DNA of 64,000 nucleotides, taken from contig CANRMI010000002.1 in the NCBI GenBank assembly GCA_947631685.1, positions 62,001 to 126,000 of the forward strand. Direction: 5' to 3'. This stretch comes from an uncultured Lachnospiraceae bacterium. GTDB taxonomy: Bacteria; Bacillota; Clostridia; Lachnospirales; Lachnospiraceae. Under the pieces are notes generated by a model, which was not told the DNA's origin, did no database searches, and saw only the letters and a program-made list of their open reading frames with translations. This document shows positions 1-8,519 of this stretch, piece by piece. Numbering within the stretch: the first letter of the stretch is position 1; every line of letters begins with the position of its first letter. The position numbers and the translations under genes were made by a program.

Positions 1-108
1 CACATCCTCAGCGGCGGTATCATCCTGCCTATCAATATCTGCGTGGGAATAGAGGTGGCCTGCACCATGTACGCGTTTTACGCGCTGTTCAGAAGAGGAG
101 GGCTGTGA
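1..108 (+). CDS. MrpB/MnhB-like membrane subunit, C-terminal fragment
   Basis: The window opens inside a reading frame that ends at TGA 106-108. Its 35 visible residues are hydrophobic with a GGIILPINICVG stretch followed by a last transmembrane segment and a short basic tail. This resembles the C-terminal end of MrpB/MnhB-type subunits, which precede MrpC in Na+/H+ antiporter and Mbh-type complexes. It lies one base before the MrpC-like start, as expected for one operon. The 5' part is outside the window, so the family call rests on little sequence and on position. Confidence 0.5.
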   Translation, partial: HILSGGIILPINICVGIEVACTMYAFYALFRRGGL

Positions 109-109
109 T

Positions 110-484
110 ATGGGAGCCAATTTCTTTGTCAATTATGAAGAAGTGGTGGCAATGATCCTGTTTGGTATCGGCTTTGCCAACCTGCTTTTACAGAACAATC
201 TGATCAAGAAGATCATCGGTATGAATATTATGGATGCGGCAATCTATCTGTTCCTGGCGGAAAAAGGATATATCGCGGGACGGGCGGCGCCTATCATTAC
301 CGACGGGGTGCAGAAAATGGAAGCGTACATCAATCCTATTCCCAGCGGCCTGGTGCTGACCGGTATCGTGGTTTCCGTTTCCGTTACGGCGCTGATGCTT
401 TCCATTACGATCCGGCTCTATGCCAGATACCACACGCTGAATCTGGATGAGATTTCCGCGTTGATAAAAAAGGAGGAGGCGTAA
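110..484 (+). CDS. mrpC: MrpC/NuoK-like small antiporter subunit
   Basis: The product has 124 residues and three predicted membrane helices, the layout of MrpC/MnhC and complex I NuoK. The first helix runs near residues 11-30, the second at about 33-55, and the third carries GLVLTGIVVSVSVTALML, close to the MrpC motif around PxxLVLTAIVI. A Glu/Lys-rich cytoplasmic tail ends the protein. The next gene starts directly after its stop codon, so they are translationally coupled. In Mrp and Mbh complexes this subunit sits between the ion-handling modules. Whether the complex moves Na+ or H+ cannot be read from the sequence. Confidence 0.75.
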   Translation: MGANFFVNYEEVVAMILFGIGFANLLLQNNLIKKIIGMNIMDAAIYLFLAEKGYIAGRAAPIITDGVQKMEAYINPIPSGLVLTGIVVSVSVTALMLSITIRLYARYHTLNLDEISALIKKEEA

Positions 485-1975
485 ATGGAGATCATCAGAA
501 ATTTCCCTGCCGCCGCCATCCTGCTGTGTCTGTTTGCTGGGATCGTTTCTTCGGGACTGAAGCCGAAAGCGGCGAAATGGCTGAATCATGCACTGATCGT
601 TGTAGAGATGGCTCTGAATCTGTGTACGCTGTATTATACAGCCGTGACGGGAGAGGCTTTTGTTTATGTGATGGGTAAATTTCCCGCTCCCTGGGGAAAC
701 GAGATCCGTGCAGGCGTTTTGGAAGCGCTGCTGGCGCTTTTTGTCTGCGGAGTTATGCTGCTGTCCCTTTTAGGAGGGGAAAAAGAGCTGGAGGAAAAGG
801 TGGAGGAAAACAAACTCTTCCTCTATTATGTGCTGGCGGATCACCTGTTATGCTCGCTGCTGGCATTGATATATACCAACGACCTTTTTACGGCCTATGT
901 CTTTGTGGAGATCAATACCATATCCGCCTGCGGCCTGATCATGATAAGGCAGACGGGACGGACTATAGAAGCGGCGGTGCGCTATATGATCATGAGCCTG
1001 TTAGGCTCCGGCCTGCTGTTAATGGGACTGTGTATGCTCTATGATCTGACAGGGCATCTGCTGATGAGCAACATACAGGAATCTGTGGCGCGGCTCCACG
1101 CGTCGGGAATGTATGGGGTTCCCCTTACGGTTACCATCGGGTTAATGACAGTGGGACTGGCCATTAAGAGCGCGCTGTTCCCTTTTCATACCTGGGTACC
1201 GGATGCCTATGGCTATTCCACGGCGTCCAGCGCGGCTATTCTTTCCTCTCTGGTGAGTAAAGGATACATTTTTCTGCTGATCAAGATCATTTACCGAGTC
1301 ATTGGGTTCGAGGTGTTCCACGATACCAAGATCGTGAATGTGCTCTTCCTGTTCGGCCTGGCGGGAATGATATTCGGCTCCCTGAGCGCTATTAAGGAGA
1401 ACAATATCCGCAGGATGATCGCTTTTTCTTCGGTGGCGCAGATCGGTTATATTTACATGGGAATCGGTATGGGAACCCAGGCCGGTATGGTGGCCGCCAT
1501 CTTTCATATATTTTCTCATGCGGCTGCCAAGGCGCTGCTGTTCGTTGCGTGTATGGGCATTACCGGCGCATCCGGCGGCAGCGTGAAGTTTCAGGATCTC
1601 ACGGGCGCTGCCTACCGGAACAAATTAGCGGGCGCTGCCTTTACCGCAGGCTCTCTCTCCATGGTGGGACTGCCCCTGTTCTCCGGTTTTATCAGTAAGC
1701 TGCTCTTTGCCCAGGCGGCCGTACAGAACCAGGGAAAAATGCTGCCGGCTTTGGTGGTGCTGGCTGTCAGTACGATCCTGAACGCTGTTTACTTTATGAA
1801 GACCGTGATCCGTATTTATACTCCCGAACAGTCGCCGTATGAGGGGATCACCTGGAAAAACCAGAAGCTGCTTACAGTGTCCTGTGTTCTGCTGACGGTG
1901 CTGAATCTGCATCTGGGATGTCTTTCCCAATCTTGGGAAAATTTGATCATGAAAGGATTGGGGATGTTCGCATGA
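485..1975 (+). CDS. MrpD/NuoN-type proton-conducting antiporter subunit
   Basis: A 496-residue polytopic membrane protein of the Proton_antipo_M family. The residues used for ion transfer in this family are visible: Glu142 in FVEINT (TM5), Lys228 in GLAIKSALFPFH (TM7), Lys in SSLVSKGYIF (TM8) and Lys405 in GFISKLLFA (TM12). It begins immediately after the MrpC-like gene and its TGA overlaps the next ATG, showing tight coupling. First of four such paralogs in a row, it is the best match to MrpD because of its place after MrpC. The direction of transport and the coupling ion are inference only. Confidence 0.75.
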   Translation: MEIIRNFPAAAILLCLFAGIVSSGLKPKAAKWLNHALIVVEMALNLCTLYYTAVTGEAFVYVMGKFPAPWGNEIRAGVLEALLALFVCGVMLLSLLGGEKELEEKVEENKLFLYYVLADHLLCSLLALIYTNDLFTAYVFVEINTISACGLIMIRQTGRTIEAAVRYMIMSLLGSGLLLMGLCMLYDLTGHLLMSNIQESVARLHASGMYGVPLTVTIGLMTVGLAIKSALFPFHTWVPDAYGYSTASSAAILSSLVSKGYIFLLIKIIYRVIGFEVFHDTKIVNVLFLFGLAGMIFGSLSAIKENNIRRMIAFSSVAQIGYIYMGIGMGTQAGMVAAIFHIFSHAAAKALLFVACMGITGASGGSVKFQDLTGAAYRNKLAGAAFTAGSLSMVGLPLFSGFISKLLFAQAAVQNQGKMLPALVVLAVSTILNAVYFMKTVIRIYTPEQSPYEGITWKNQKLLTVSCVLLTVLNLHLGCLSQSWENLIMKGLGMFA

Positions 1976-3456
1976 TATTCACGGCAATATTGATACCGGT
2001 GCTGGCAGGCCTCATCCTGCTGCTGGGACCTGAGTGGAAAAACAGAAAACAGTTATGCGGCTTTACCGACGCGGCACTTTTGCTTTCCTTTCTGGCTGTG
2101 TGCGTGGCCCTTGGGACGACAAAAGAAAATGAGGCGGTGACGCTTTTTAACCTGACCACAGGGCTGCCCATATTTTTTAAGATCGACGGGGTAAGCCGCT
2201 TTTTTGCCGTACTGACAGGAATCTTGTGGGTGCCTGCCGGTATTTATGCCTTTGGCTACATGGAGCATGAGTGGAAGGAAAAACGGTACTACGGATTTTA
2301 TCTTCTCAGCTACGCGGTGCTCACCGGCCTGGATTTTTCCGGCAACCTGATCACCTTTTATCTGTTCTATGAAAGCATGAGTCTGCTGACGCTGCCGCTG
2401 GTACTGCACAACGGCAGTAAGGAAGCCATTATGGCAGGATTGAAATATCTCTTTTTCTCCTTGGCCGGTGCCTATATGGTACTGTTCGGACTCTTTTTGT
2501 TAAATCGTTTCGGGAATACCCTCACTTTTACAGCGGGCGGGGTGCTGGACGCGGCTCTGCTGGAGGGCAGGGAGGGATTACTGCTGGCAGGCGCTTTCCT
2601 GATGATCCTGGGCTTTGGAGTAAAGGCCGGTATGTTTCCTCTGCATGCCTGGCTGCCTGCGGCGCATCCCGTAGCGCCTGCGCCGGCTTCCGGCGTTCTT
2701 TCCGGAATGATAGCGAAATGCGGGGTGCTGGGTGTGATCCGGACAGTATTTTATCTCTTCGGAGCGGACTTCCTGCGGGGGACCTGGGTGCAGCAGGTGT
2801 GGCTGGTGCTGTCGCTGACGACGGTGCTGCTGGGTTCCATGATGGCCTATCGGGAAAAGGGGCTGAAAAAGAGGCTGGCCTATTCTACGGTGAGTCAGGT
2901 ATCCTATATTCTGTTTGGGCTGGCCACTCTGCAGTGGGAGGGCTTTACCGGTGCTTTTTTACACACGGCTGCTCATGCGCTCATGAAGTGTGGGCTTTTT
3001 CTGGTGGCCGGCGCCATTATCTTTAAGACGGGCAAGACCAAGGTGGAGGAGCTTTCCGGCATAGGCAGACAGATGCCTGTGACAATGATCTGCTACACCC
3101 TGCTTTCGCTTTCCCTGATAGGCATACCGCCTTTCGGCGGCTTTGTGAGCAAATGGTTTCTGGGGCGGGGCGGCGTAAACAGCGGACTGCCGGTATTTGA
3201 CATTCTGGGACCGGCGGTGCTGCTGGTGTCCGCGCTTTTAACGGCGGGGTATCTGCTTCCCATTTCCATACGGGGCTTTTTAGGAGGGGAAGAGTCCGTT
3301 GTCAGACCGGAGAAAAAGGAGCCGTCCTTTTTGATGCTGGCGCCTATTGTGCTGTTTACCGTGCTGGTTACGGTTTTAGGAATCTGTCCTGACAAGGTGA
3401 TCGGCTATATTACGGAAATCGCGAAAGTATTGATCAAGGAGGGAATGACGGGATGA
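1972..3456 (+). CDS. NuoM/MrpD-type antiporter subunit (second paralog)
   Basis: A 494-residue Proton_antipo_M protein. I start it at ATG 1972, which overlaps the previous stop as ATGA; an in-frame ATG at 1918 would extend it into the preceding gene and add non-membrane sequence. Key residues are Glu134 (LFYESMS), Lys218 (GVKAGMFPLHAWLP), the TM8 lysine in SGMIAKCGV and Lys394 (GFVSKWFLG). The HPVAPAPAS segment between TM7 and TM8 is typical of NuoL/M-like subunits. The next gene again overlaps by ATGA. It is probably one of several tandem ion-translocating modules of a single complex. Confidence 0.75.
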   Translation: MIFTAILIPVLAGLILLLGPEWKNRKQLCGFTDAALLLSFLAVCVALGTTKENEAVTLFNLTTGLPIFFKIDGVSRFFAVLTGILWVPAGIYAFGYMEHEWKEKRYYGFYLLSYAVLTGLDFSGNLITFYLFYESMSLLTLPLVLHNGSKEAIMAGLKYLFFSLAGAYMVLFGLFLLNRFGNTLTFTAGGVLDAALLEGREGLLLAGAFLMILGFGVKAGMFPLHAWLPAAHPVAPAPASGVLSGMIAKCGVLGVIRTVFYLFGADFLRGTWVQQVWLVLSLTTVLLGSMMAYREKGLKKRLAYSTVSQVSYILFGLATLQWEGFTGAFLHTAAHALMKCGLFLVAGAIIFKTGKTKVEELSGIGRQMPVTMICYTLLSLSLIGIPPFGGFVSKWFLGRGGVNSGLPVFDILGPAVLLVSALLTAGYLLPISIRGFLGGEESVVRPEKKEPSFLMLAPIVLFTVLVTVLGICPDKVIGYITEIAKVLIKEGMTG

Positions 3457-4928
3457 GCGGAATATTGATGCTTGGGGCGATCCTGCTGCCTATTCTGGGA
3501 AGCATTCCTATCTTTTTATTCAAATGGCAGAATCGAAAAGCCATGCGGATCTATGTGGAGCTGCTGGTCTGTGCTGCTTCCCTGCTGGTGGGGTATCTGC
3601 TTTTGCGGGGACCGTCCGCGCCTTTTACGGTTGTAACTTTTACGGGAAATCTGACCGTGGAGTTTAAAATAGACGGCCTTTCTACGGTGTTTGCCGGAAT
3701 GATCGCGGTGCTCTGGCCTTTCGCGACTTTGTATTCCTTTGAATATATGCGGAATGAGCCCAGGGAAAGGAGCTTTTTCCTGTTTTACACTATGACTTAC
3801 GGCGTGACTTTGGGAATCGCCATGTCAGGGAATCTGCTGACCATGTATTTCTTCTATGAGCTTTTGACACTGGTAACGGTGCCGCTTGTCATGCAGACAC
3901 TGACTAGGGAAGCTATTTTGGCCAGCAGAAAGTATCTGTATTACTCCCTGGGGGGCGCGGCTTTTGCTTTTATCGGGCTGGTATTTATAATTGTGTATGG
4001 CAGCTCCATAGATTTTGTGTATGGAGGCGTGCTGGATCTGGTGAAAGTAGGAAGCCGTACCAATATTCTGCTGTTGATCTATGTGTTCGCTTTCTGCGGA
4101 TTCGGTGTGAAAGCGGCTCTCTGCCCTTTTAACTCCTGGCTGCCTCAGGCCGGCGTGGCTCCCACTCCGGTGACGGCGCTGCTCCATGCGGTAGCGGTGG
4201 TAAAATCCGGCGCGTTTGCGATCATGCGCCTTACCTACTACAGCTATGGAACGGAATTTTTGAAAGGAACCTGGGCACAGGATGTGGTGATGACGCTGAC
4301 GATCATTACCATTGTGTATGGCTGCTCCAGGGCGGTAAAGGAAACGCATCTGAAGCGGAGGCTGGCGTACTCCACCATCAGCAATCTTTCCTATATCCTT
4401 TTCGGTGTCAGTCTGATGACACCGGCGGGATTGATGGGAGGTCTGACGCACATGCTGTTCCACGCTTTTATCAAGATCTGTTCTTTTTTCTGTGTGGGTG
4501 CCGTTATGCATGAGACGGGGAGAAATTATGTACATGAAATAGACGGCTTCGGCAGAAAGATGCCCAAGGTATTTGCCTGCTTCACCGTTTCGGCTCTGGC
4601 TCTTATGGGAGTGCCCGGAATGGCCGGATTTATCAGTAAATGGTATCTGGCTGGGGCTGCGATCTCCACAGGGGAACCTTTGGCTTGTGCGGGAGTGGCG
4701 GCGCTTCTGATCTCCGCGCTGCTGACGGCGATCTATATGCTGACCATAGTGGTAAGAGCATATTTTCCTCCCAGGGAGTTTGACTACGCCGCTATAGAAC
4801 AGGTAAGGGATGCCAAGCCGCTGATGTGGCTTCCCCTGTTGTTTTTTGTGATCGTGATCCTATTGTTTGGAGTAGCTTCCCGGCCGATAACGGGCTTTTT
4901 GGGAGAAGTGGCTGCAGGAAGATATTAG
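3453..4928 (+). CDS. NuoM/MrpD-type antiporter subunit (third paralog)
   Basis: A 491-residue polytopic protein with Proton_antipo_M hallmarks: Glu136 (FFYELLTL), Lys220 (GVKAALCPFNSWLP), a TM8 lysine in VAVVKSGAF and Lys396 (GFISKWYLA). Its ATG overlaps the preceding TGA. It differs from its neighbours in the TM7-TM8 loop, which reads AGVAPTPVTALLHA instead of HPVAPAPAS, so it is a diverged paralog and not a recent copy. It ends 22 bases before the fourth large subunit. The role is inferred to be one ion channel in the membrane arm. Confidence 0.75.
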   Translation: MSGILMLGAILLPILGSIPIFLFKWQNRKAMRIYVELLVCAASLLVGYLLLRGPSAPFTVVTFTGNLTVEFKIDGLSTVFAGMIAVLWPFATLYSFEYMRNEPRERSFFLFYTMTYGVTLGIAMSGNLLTMYFFYELLTLVTVPLVMQTLTREAILASRKYLYYSLGGAAFAFIGLVFIIVYGSSIDFVYGGVLDLVKVGSRTNILLLIYVFAFCGFGVKAALCPFNSWLPQAGVAPTPVTALLHAVAVVKSGAFAIMRLTYYSYGTEFLKGTWAQDVVMTLTIITIVYGCSRAVKETHLKRRLAYSTISNLSYILFGVSLMTPAGLMGGLTHMLFHAFIKICSFFCVGAVMHETGRNYVHEIDGFGRKMPKVFACFTVSALALMGVPGMAGFISKWYLAGAAISTGEPLACAGVAALLISALLTAIYMLTIVVRAYFPPREFDYAAIEQVRDAKPLMWLPLLFFVIVILLFGVASRPITGFLGEVAAGRY

Positions 4929-4936
4929 AAGATATT

Positions 4937-4942
4937 AGGAGG
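4937..4942 (+). promoter_or_regulatory. Ribosome binding site fixing a TTG start
   Basis: AGGAGG lies here. An in-frame GTG at 4942 would overlap it, while TTG 4951 follows at eight bases, so TTG 4951 is the better start for the fourth antiporter subunit. Confidence 0.6.
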
Positions 4943-4950
4943 TGGCTGTT

Positions 4951-7023
4951 TTGAAGGAATATATCGCGCTGGCGGTGCTCTGGCCCTTTGGAGGCGCAGT
5001 GCTGACCTGGCTGTTAGGCAGAAACCTGGAAAAAAACGGAAGAGCGGACATAGCCAGAAATATTATGGCGGCAGTCACAGTACTGGGAGAACTGGCTGTG
5101 ATGCTGATCCTCTGCTTCGCAGGGCGTTTGATCGGAAAGGGCGGCCTTGCGCAGCTGACCGGCGCATTTGATCCGGCAGGGCCAAAGAGCGCGGCAGTGA
5201 TCGTATACTGGCAGCATCTCTGCGGCGGGACCTTAAGCTTTGCTTTGGACGGATTCAGGGGATTTTACGCGCTGATCGCCGCGTTTATGTGGACGGTGAG
5301 CACTCTGTTTTCTTTCGACTATATGACACACTATGCCAATAAGAACCGCTATTACTTTTTCCTGCTTTTGACGCTGGGCGCCACGGTGGGCGTTTTCCTG
5401 TCAGCGGATCTGTTTACCATGTTCATCTTCTTTGAGATCATGTCCCTGGCATCCTATGTGTGGGTAGCTCAGGATGAAAAGGAAAAATCCCTGCGGGCGG
5501 CGGAAACCTACCTGGGAATCGCCGTGATCGGCGGCTTGTGTATCTTAATGGGAATGTTCCTGCTCTACGGAAACGATTTCAGGAACCTTTCTACGGCAGG
5601 GGAGCTGGTTATGGACAGAGGAATCAGCCAGAGCCGATTCCTGGCGGCGGGACTTCTGATGCTTACAGGTTTTGGCGCCAAAGCGGGCGCGGTGCCCCTG
5701 CATATCTGGCTGCCGAAAGCGCACCCGGTAGCGCCGGCTCCTGCCTCCGCATTACTCTCCGGTATCCTGACCAAGACAGGTGTGTTCGGAACTATGCTTT
5801 TAACGCTGCGGTTTTTCGCCGGAAACGAAAAGTTCGGTCTTCTGATCTTGGTGCTGGGCCTTTGTACTATGGTGACAGGTGCGGTGTTAGCGCTGTTCTC
5901 CGTGGATTTAAAGAGGACCCTGGCCTGTTCTTCCGTTTCCCAGATAGGCTTTATCTTTACGGGAGTGGGCACGGCGGGAATGCTTGGCAGCGGGAAATCC
6001 GCGGAAGGCTGGTTGACAGCTTTAAACGGCGGTATTCTGCACATGGTAAACCATTCTCTGATCAAGCTGGTGCTTTTCTGCGCGGCGGGCGTGGTGTTTA
6101 TGAACCTGCACAAGCTGGATCTGAATGAGGTACGGGGCTTTGGACGCAGAAAACCTCTGCTGCACGCGATCTTTCTGGCAGGTGCCCTGGGAATCGCGGG
6201 GGTGCCGTTCTTTAACGGCTATGTGAGCAAGAGCCTGCTGCATGAGGGACTACTGGTTTTACAGGAGGAATGGTCCCTGCCATGGGGAAAGGCCGCCGAG
6301 TGGATATTTATGTTCAGCGGAGGCTGTACGGCCGCCTATATGGCAAAGCTGTATGTGGCACTGTTCTGGGAGAAAAATGCGGATGAAAGTTTGCAGAAAA
6401 CTTATGAAGAAAAAAAGCCTTACATGAAGCCCCTCAGCAGTATCCTGCTGGGAACCGCGGCGGTGCTGCTGCCTGTTCTGGGGATGGGCACCGGTATAGA
6501 GGAAGGTGTATTTAACGGAGAAAGCCTCCTGGGAGCCCTGGTGTCCCTTGTGATCGGCGGGGTGCTCTATTTCCTGCTTGTAAGACTGGTTTTCATGAAA
6601 GACGGGCGGTACGTGGATCTCTGGAAACCGGAATGGGACTTAGAGGAACGCCTTTACCGCCCTCTTTTGCAGGGACTGGCCTGGCTGCTCAGCGTGGTGT
6701 GCAGATTTCTGGACGTTTTGCCGGATTATCTGATCGTAGGTCTGCGTAAGACGATATATAGAGATTCCCCTCTGCCTCATGAGCTGGAAGAGGGGAATGT
6801 GCTGACGCATGCGGCGGGCGTAGTGGTGGATGGAAGCCGGAACGTGCTGAACCGCACTTTCTGCAAAAAACATCCCAAAGAGCTCTTTTTTGAGCACAAA
6901 CTGGCCATGTTTGCCGAGGAAATGAAAGAAAATCATATTATGATAGGACGAAGCCTGTCTTTTGGCCTCCTGCTCTTCTGTGTCGGGTTGGTTATGACAC
7001 TGATTTACATTTTACTGATATAG
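4951..7023 (+). CDS. NuoL/MrpA-like antiporter subunit with C-terminal extension
   Basis: A 690-residue protein, the largest of the antiporter set. Residues 1-480 form a NuoL/MrpA core: Glu162 (FFEIMSL), Lys244 (GAKAGAVPLHIWLP), HPVAPAPAS, a TM8 lysine in SGILTKTGV and Lys427 (GYVSKSLLHEG). After about residue 520 there are two more hydrophobic segments, a charged region including DLEERLYRP, and a final helix. That layout recalls the lateral helix of NuoL/HyfB-type subunits more than the MrpB-fused tail of a full MrpA, which is usually longer. The TTG start is chosen from the AGGAGG spacing. It ends the operon; no hydrogenase or quinone-reducing subunit follows. Confidence 0.75.
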   Translation: MKEYIALAVLWPFGGAVLTWLLGRNLEKNGRADIARNIMAAVTVLGELAVMLILCFAGRLIGKGGLAQLTGAFDPAGPKSAAVIVYWQHLCGGTLSFALDGFRGFYALIAAFMWTVSTLFSFDYMTHYANKNRYYFFLLLTLGATVGVFLSADLFTMFIFFEIMSLASYVWVAQDEKEKSLRAAETYLGIAVIGGLCILMGMFLLYGNDFRNLSTAGELVMDRGISQSRFLAAGLLMLTGFGAKAGAVPLHIWLPKAHPVAPAPASALLSGILTKTGVFGTMLLTLRFFAGNEKFGLLILVLGLCTMVTGAVLALFSVDLKRTLACSSVSQIGFIFTGVGTAGMLGSGKSAEGWLTALNGGILHMVNHSLIKLVLFCAAGVVFMNLHKLDLNEVRGFGRRKPLLHAIFLAGALGIAGVPFFNGYVSKSLLHEGLLVLQEEWSLPWGKAAEWIFMFSGGCTAAYMAKLYVALFWEKNADESLQKTYEEKKPYMKPLSSILLGTAAVLLPVLGMGTGIEEGVFNGESLLGALVSLVIGGVLYFLLVRLVFMKDGRYVDLWKPEWDLEERLYRPLLQGLAWLLSVVCRFLDVLPDYLIVGLRKTIYRDSPLPHELEEGNVLTHAAGVVVDGSRNVLNRTFCKKHPKELFFEHKLAMFAEEMKENHIMIGRSLSFGLLLFCVGLVMTLIYILLI

Positions 7024-7102
7024 ATGTCAGTTTTTGAAAACATGACGGATAACTTGCAAAATAAGAGAAAATGCTGCAGGAATTTCTGCATAATCCTCAA
7101 AT

Positions 7103-8425
7103 TCAGCCCGCGGAGAAGTCTTTTAAGGTCTTTCCGGTATACTGCAGCGCGATCCGGGACTCCGGACGGGGATCCGTCAGGTAGAGCACCAGGACAAAGA
7201 ACCACTCTAAGGGTTTCATCAGGAAGTAAATCATATCTGCGATGCAGCGGCTTTTGATCAGTCTGGCGATGGGAAACCCGAAAGTATCGTAGAAGTTCCT
7301 CACCAGGCGGTGGAAACGGGGAAGCCGCTCTTCCAGGATCTGCTCGAAAGCGTTGGCTATGCAAAGCTGACGGTTTACGATGACTTCATGACCGTGGCGG
7401 ACTCCCAGCCGCAGGGGCTTTACGACCTGCTCATGGCCGCCGGCCGCGACAGTGCACAGATAATGCTCGTCGTACGTAAGGTTTTGCGGGGAAACCCGAC
7501 GGGAAAGGTTCCAGCCGCTGGTTTCAGTCCAGGCTTTGATAACCGAATCCGGAGCCTGGCCGAAAAGCAGAAGGATGCCGATGAAAATGCCCAAGAGGGG
7601 CCACATGAGTAAAAATGCCGCAAAGGGCCAGCGGTCCGCGTTCTGCAAAAAAGAATTGAGCCGGTTCAAAACGGGAACGTGCCCGATCTTCAACGGCACG
7701 AAAGCAGGGGAGAAGCGTTTCCATTCCCGTACCTTGACGAAAACGGTTCTGGCAGTGATGAGGATGCAGTTGAGGGGAAGCAGGAGCAGCAGGCAGTCCA
7801 GAAGTTCGAATGTCTGCAGGTCAAAAACCTGGATGCCAAATAAAATGCTTTCCAGGGTGCCGAGATACATGGCGGCCAGCCCCACTGTCATAAGCAGGGG
7901 AGGCATTTTGGAAAGAGGAATAAAATTTACCGTGATATAGCCCAAAGCTGCCGCTGCCGCAATAACGAGCAGCGTGGGCAGAGCGTCCGTATAAAGGGGT
8001 GTGTGTCTGGAAAGGTTGTAGAGGGTAACGGGCCAGTCGGCCGCAAACACCACATTTTTCAGTAATGACAGGTACAACAGGCTGTAGGGAACGGCCAGAA
8101 CCACCGCAGTGATGTCCACAGAACGGGAGCGCTTCTGAAAGTCGGGCCTGGCCGGAATCCAGAGAAAAAATAAAATCTCACTGACAGTCAGGATAAGGGG
8201 ATACACCAGAAATCCGCTCATGGCAAGAAACATGAGAACCAGAAGAGTCAGATACTGGACGATGTCCAGAAGAGAAATACCGTCCGAAATATCGTAACGC
8301 AGTTCGGGAAAAGCCGGAACAAACAGGCAGAGCGTCAATACCAGGCCTGCGGCCAGGGCTGCAAGGAACCCTGTCAGAAAAGGATGATATAAAAAACGAG
8401 TCTGGAAACTTTTTAACAATTTCAT
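7103..8425 (-). CDS. DUF6688 family membrane protein
   Basis: A 440-residue protein with about eight hydrophobic segments in residues 15-300, followed by a conserved soluble part. That part includes YDEHYLCTVAAGGH, RLGVRHGHEVIVNRQL and ANAFEQILEERLPRFHR, then a final hydrophobic stretch near FLMKPLEWFFVLVLYL. I recognise these as the DUF6688 signature; the biochemical function is unknown. It lies downstream of pyrG on the same strand but has its own good promoter. It converges with the antiporter operon, with 79 bases between and no clear terminator. Nothing in the context assigns a role. Confidence 0.7.
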   Translation of the reverse strand: MKLLKSFQTRFLYHPFLTGFLAALAAGLVLTLCLFVPAFPELRYDISDGISLLDIVQYLTLLVLMFLAMSGFLVYPLILTVSEILFFLWIPARPDFQKRSRSVDITAVVLAVPYSLLYLSLLKNVVFAADWPVTLYNLSRHTPLYTDALPTLLVIAAAAALGYITVNFIPLSKMPPLLMTVGLAAMYLGTLESILFGIQVFDLQTFELLDCLLLLLPLNCILITARTVFVKVREWKRFSPAFVPLKIGHVPVLNRLNSFLQNADRWPFAAFLLMWPLLGIFIGILLLFGQAPDSVIKAWTETSGWNLSRRVSPQNLTYDEHYLCTVAAGGHEQVVKPLRLGVRHGHEVIVNRQLCIANAFEQILEERLPRFHRLVRNFYDTFGFPIARLIKSRCIADMIYFLMKPLEWFFVLVLYLTDPRPESRIALQYTGKTLKDFSAG

Positions 8426-8460
8426 ACAAAATCCTGCCTTTCTTCAGAATGGTTACCATC

Positions 8461-8489
8461 ATCATAAGGCAGGACTGTATGATTGTCAA
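8461..8489 (-). promoter_or_regulatory. Sigma-A-type promoter for the DUF6688 gene
   Basis: Read on the minus strand, TTGACA (8489-8484) and TATGAT (8466-8461) are separated by 17 bases. It lies between the dyad after pyrG and the DUF6688 start, so this gene can be transcribed independently of pyrG. Confidence 0.7.
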
Positions 8490-8490
8490 T

Positions 8491-8519
8491 AAAAATTTAT
8501 TGTATATCAATAAATTTTT
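8491..8519 (-). terminator. AT-rich perfect hairpin after pyrG
   Basis: Two 12-base arms (8508-8519 and 8491-8502) form a perfect inverted repeat around a five-base loop and overlap the pyrG stop codon. Its 3' arm, as read on the minus strand, ends ...TTTATTG, so it lacks a G+C-rich stem but could still act as a weak terminator or protect the 3' end. It directly precedes the TTGACA of the next promoter. Confidence 0.45.

Noticed and set aside
3825-4535. 236-residue minus-strand frame in the third antiporter gene
   Set aside because: His/Gln/Arg-rich composition typical of an antisense shadow; overlaps a clear gene fully.
5538-6128. 196-residue frame in a second plus frame within the fourth antiporter subunit
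   Set aside because: Arg/Gly-rich composition, no ribosome binding site, full overlap with a conserved membrane protein.
8518-8519. T-box or PyrR-type leader for the pyrG-DUF6688 pair
   Set aside because: No specifier or PyrR anti-antiterminator sequence is visible; only the two listed hairpins are present.
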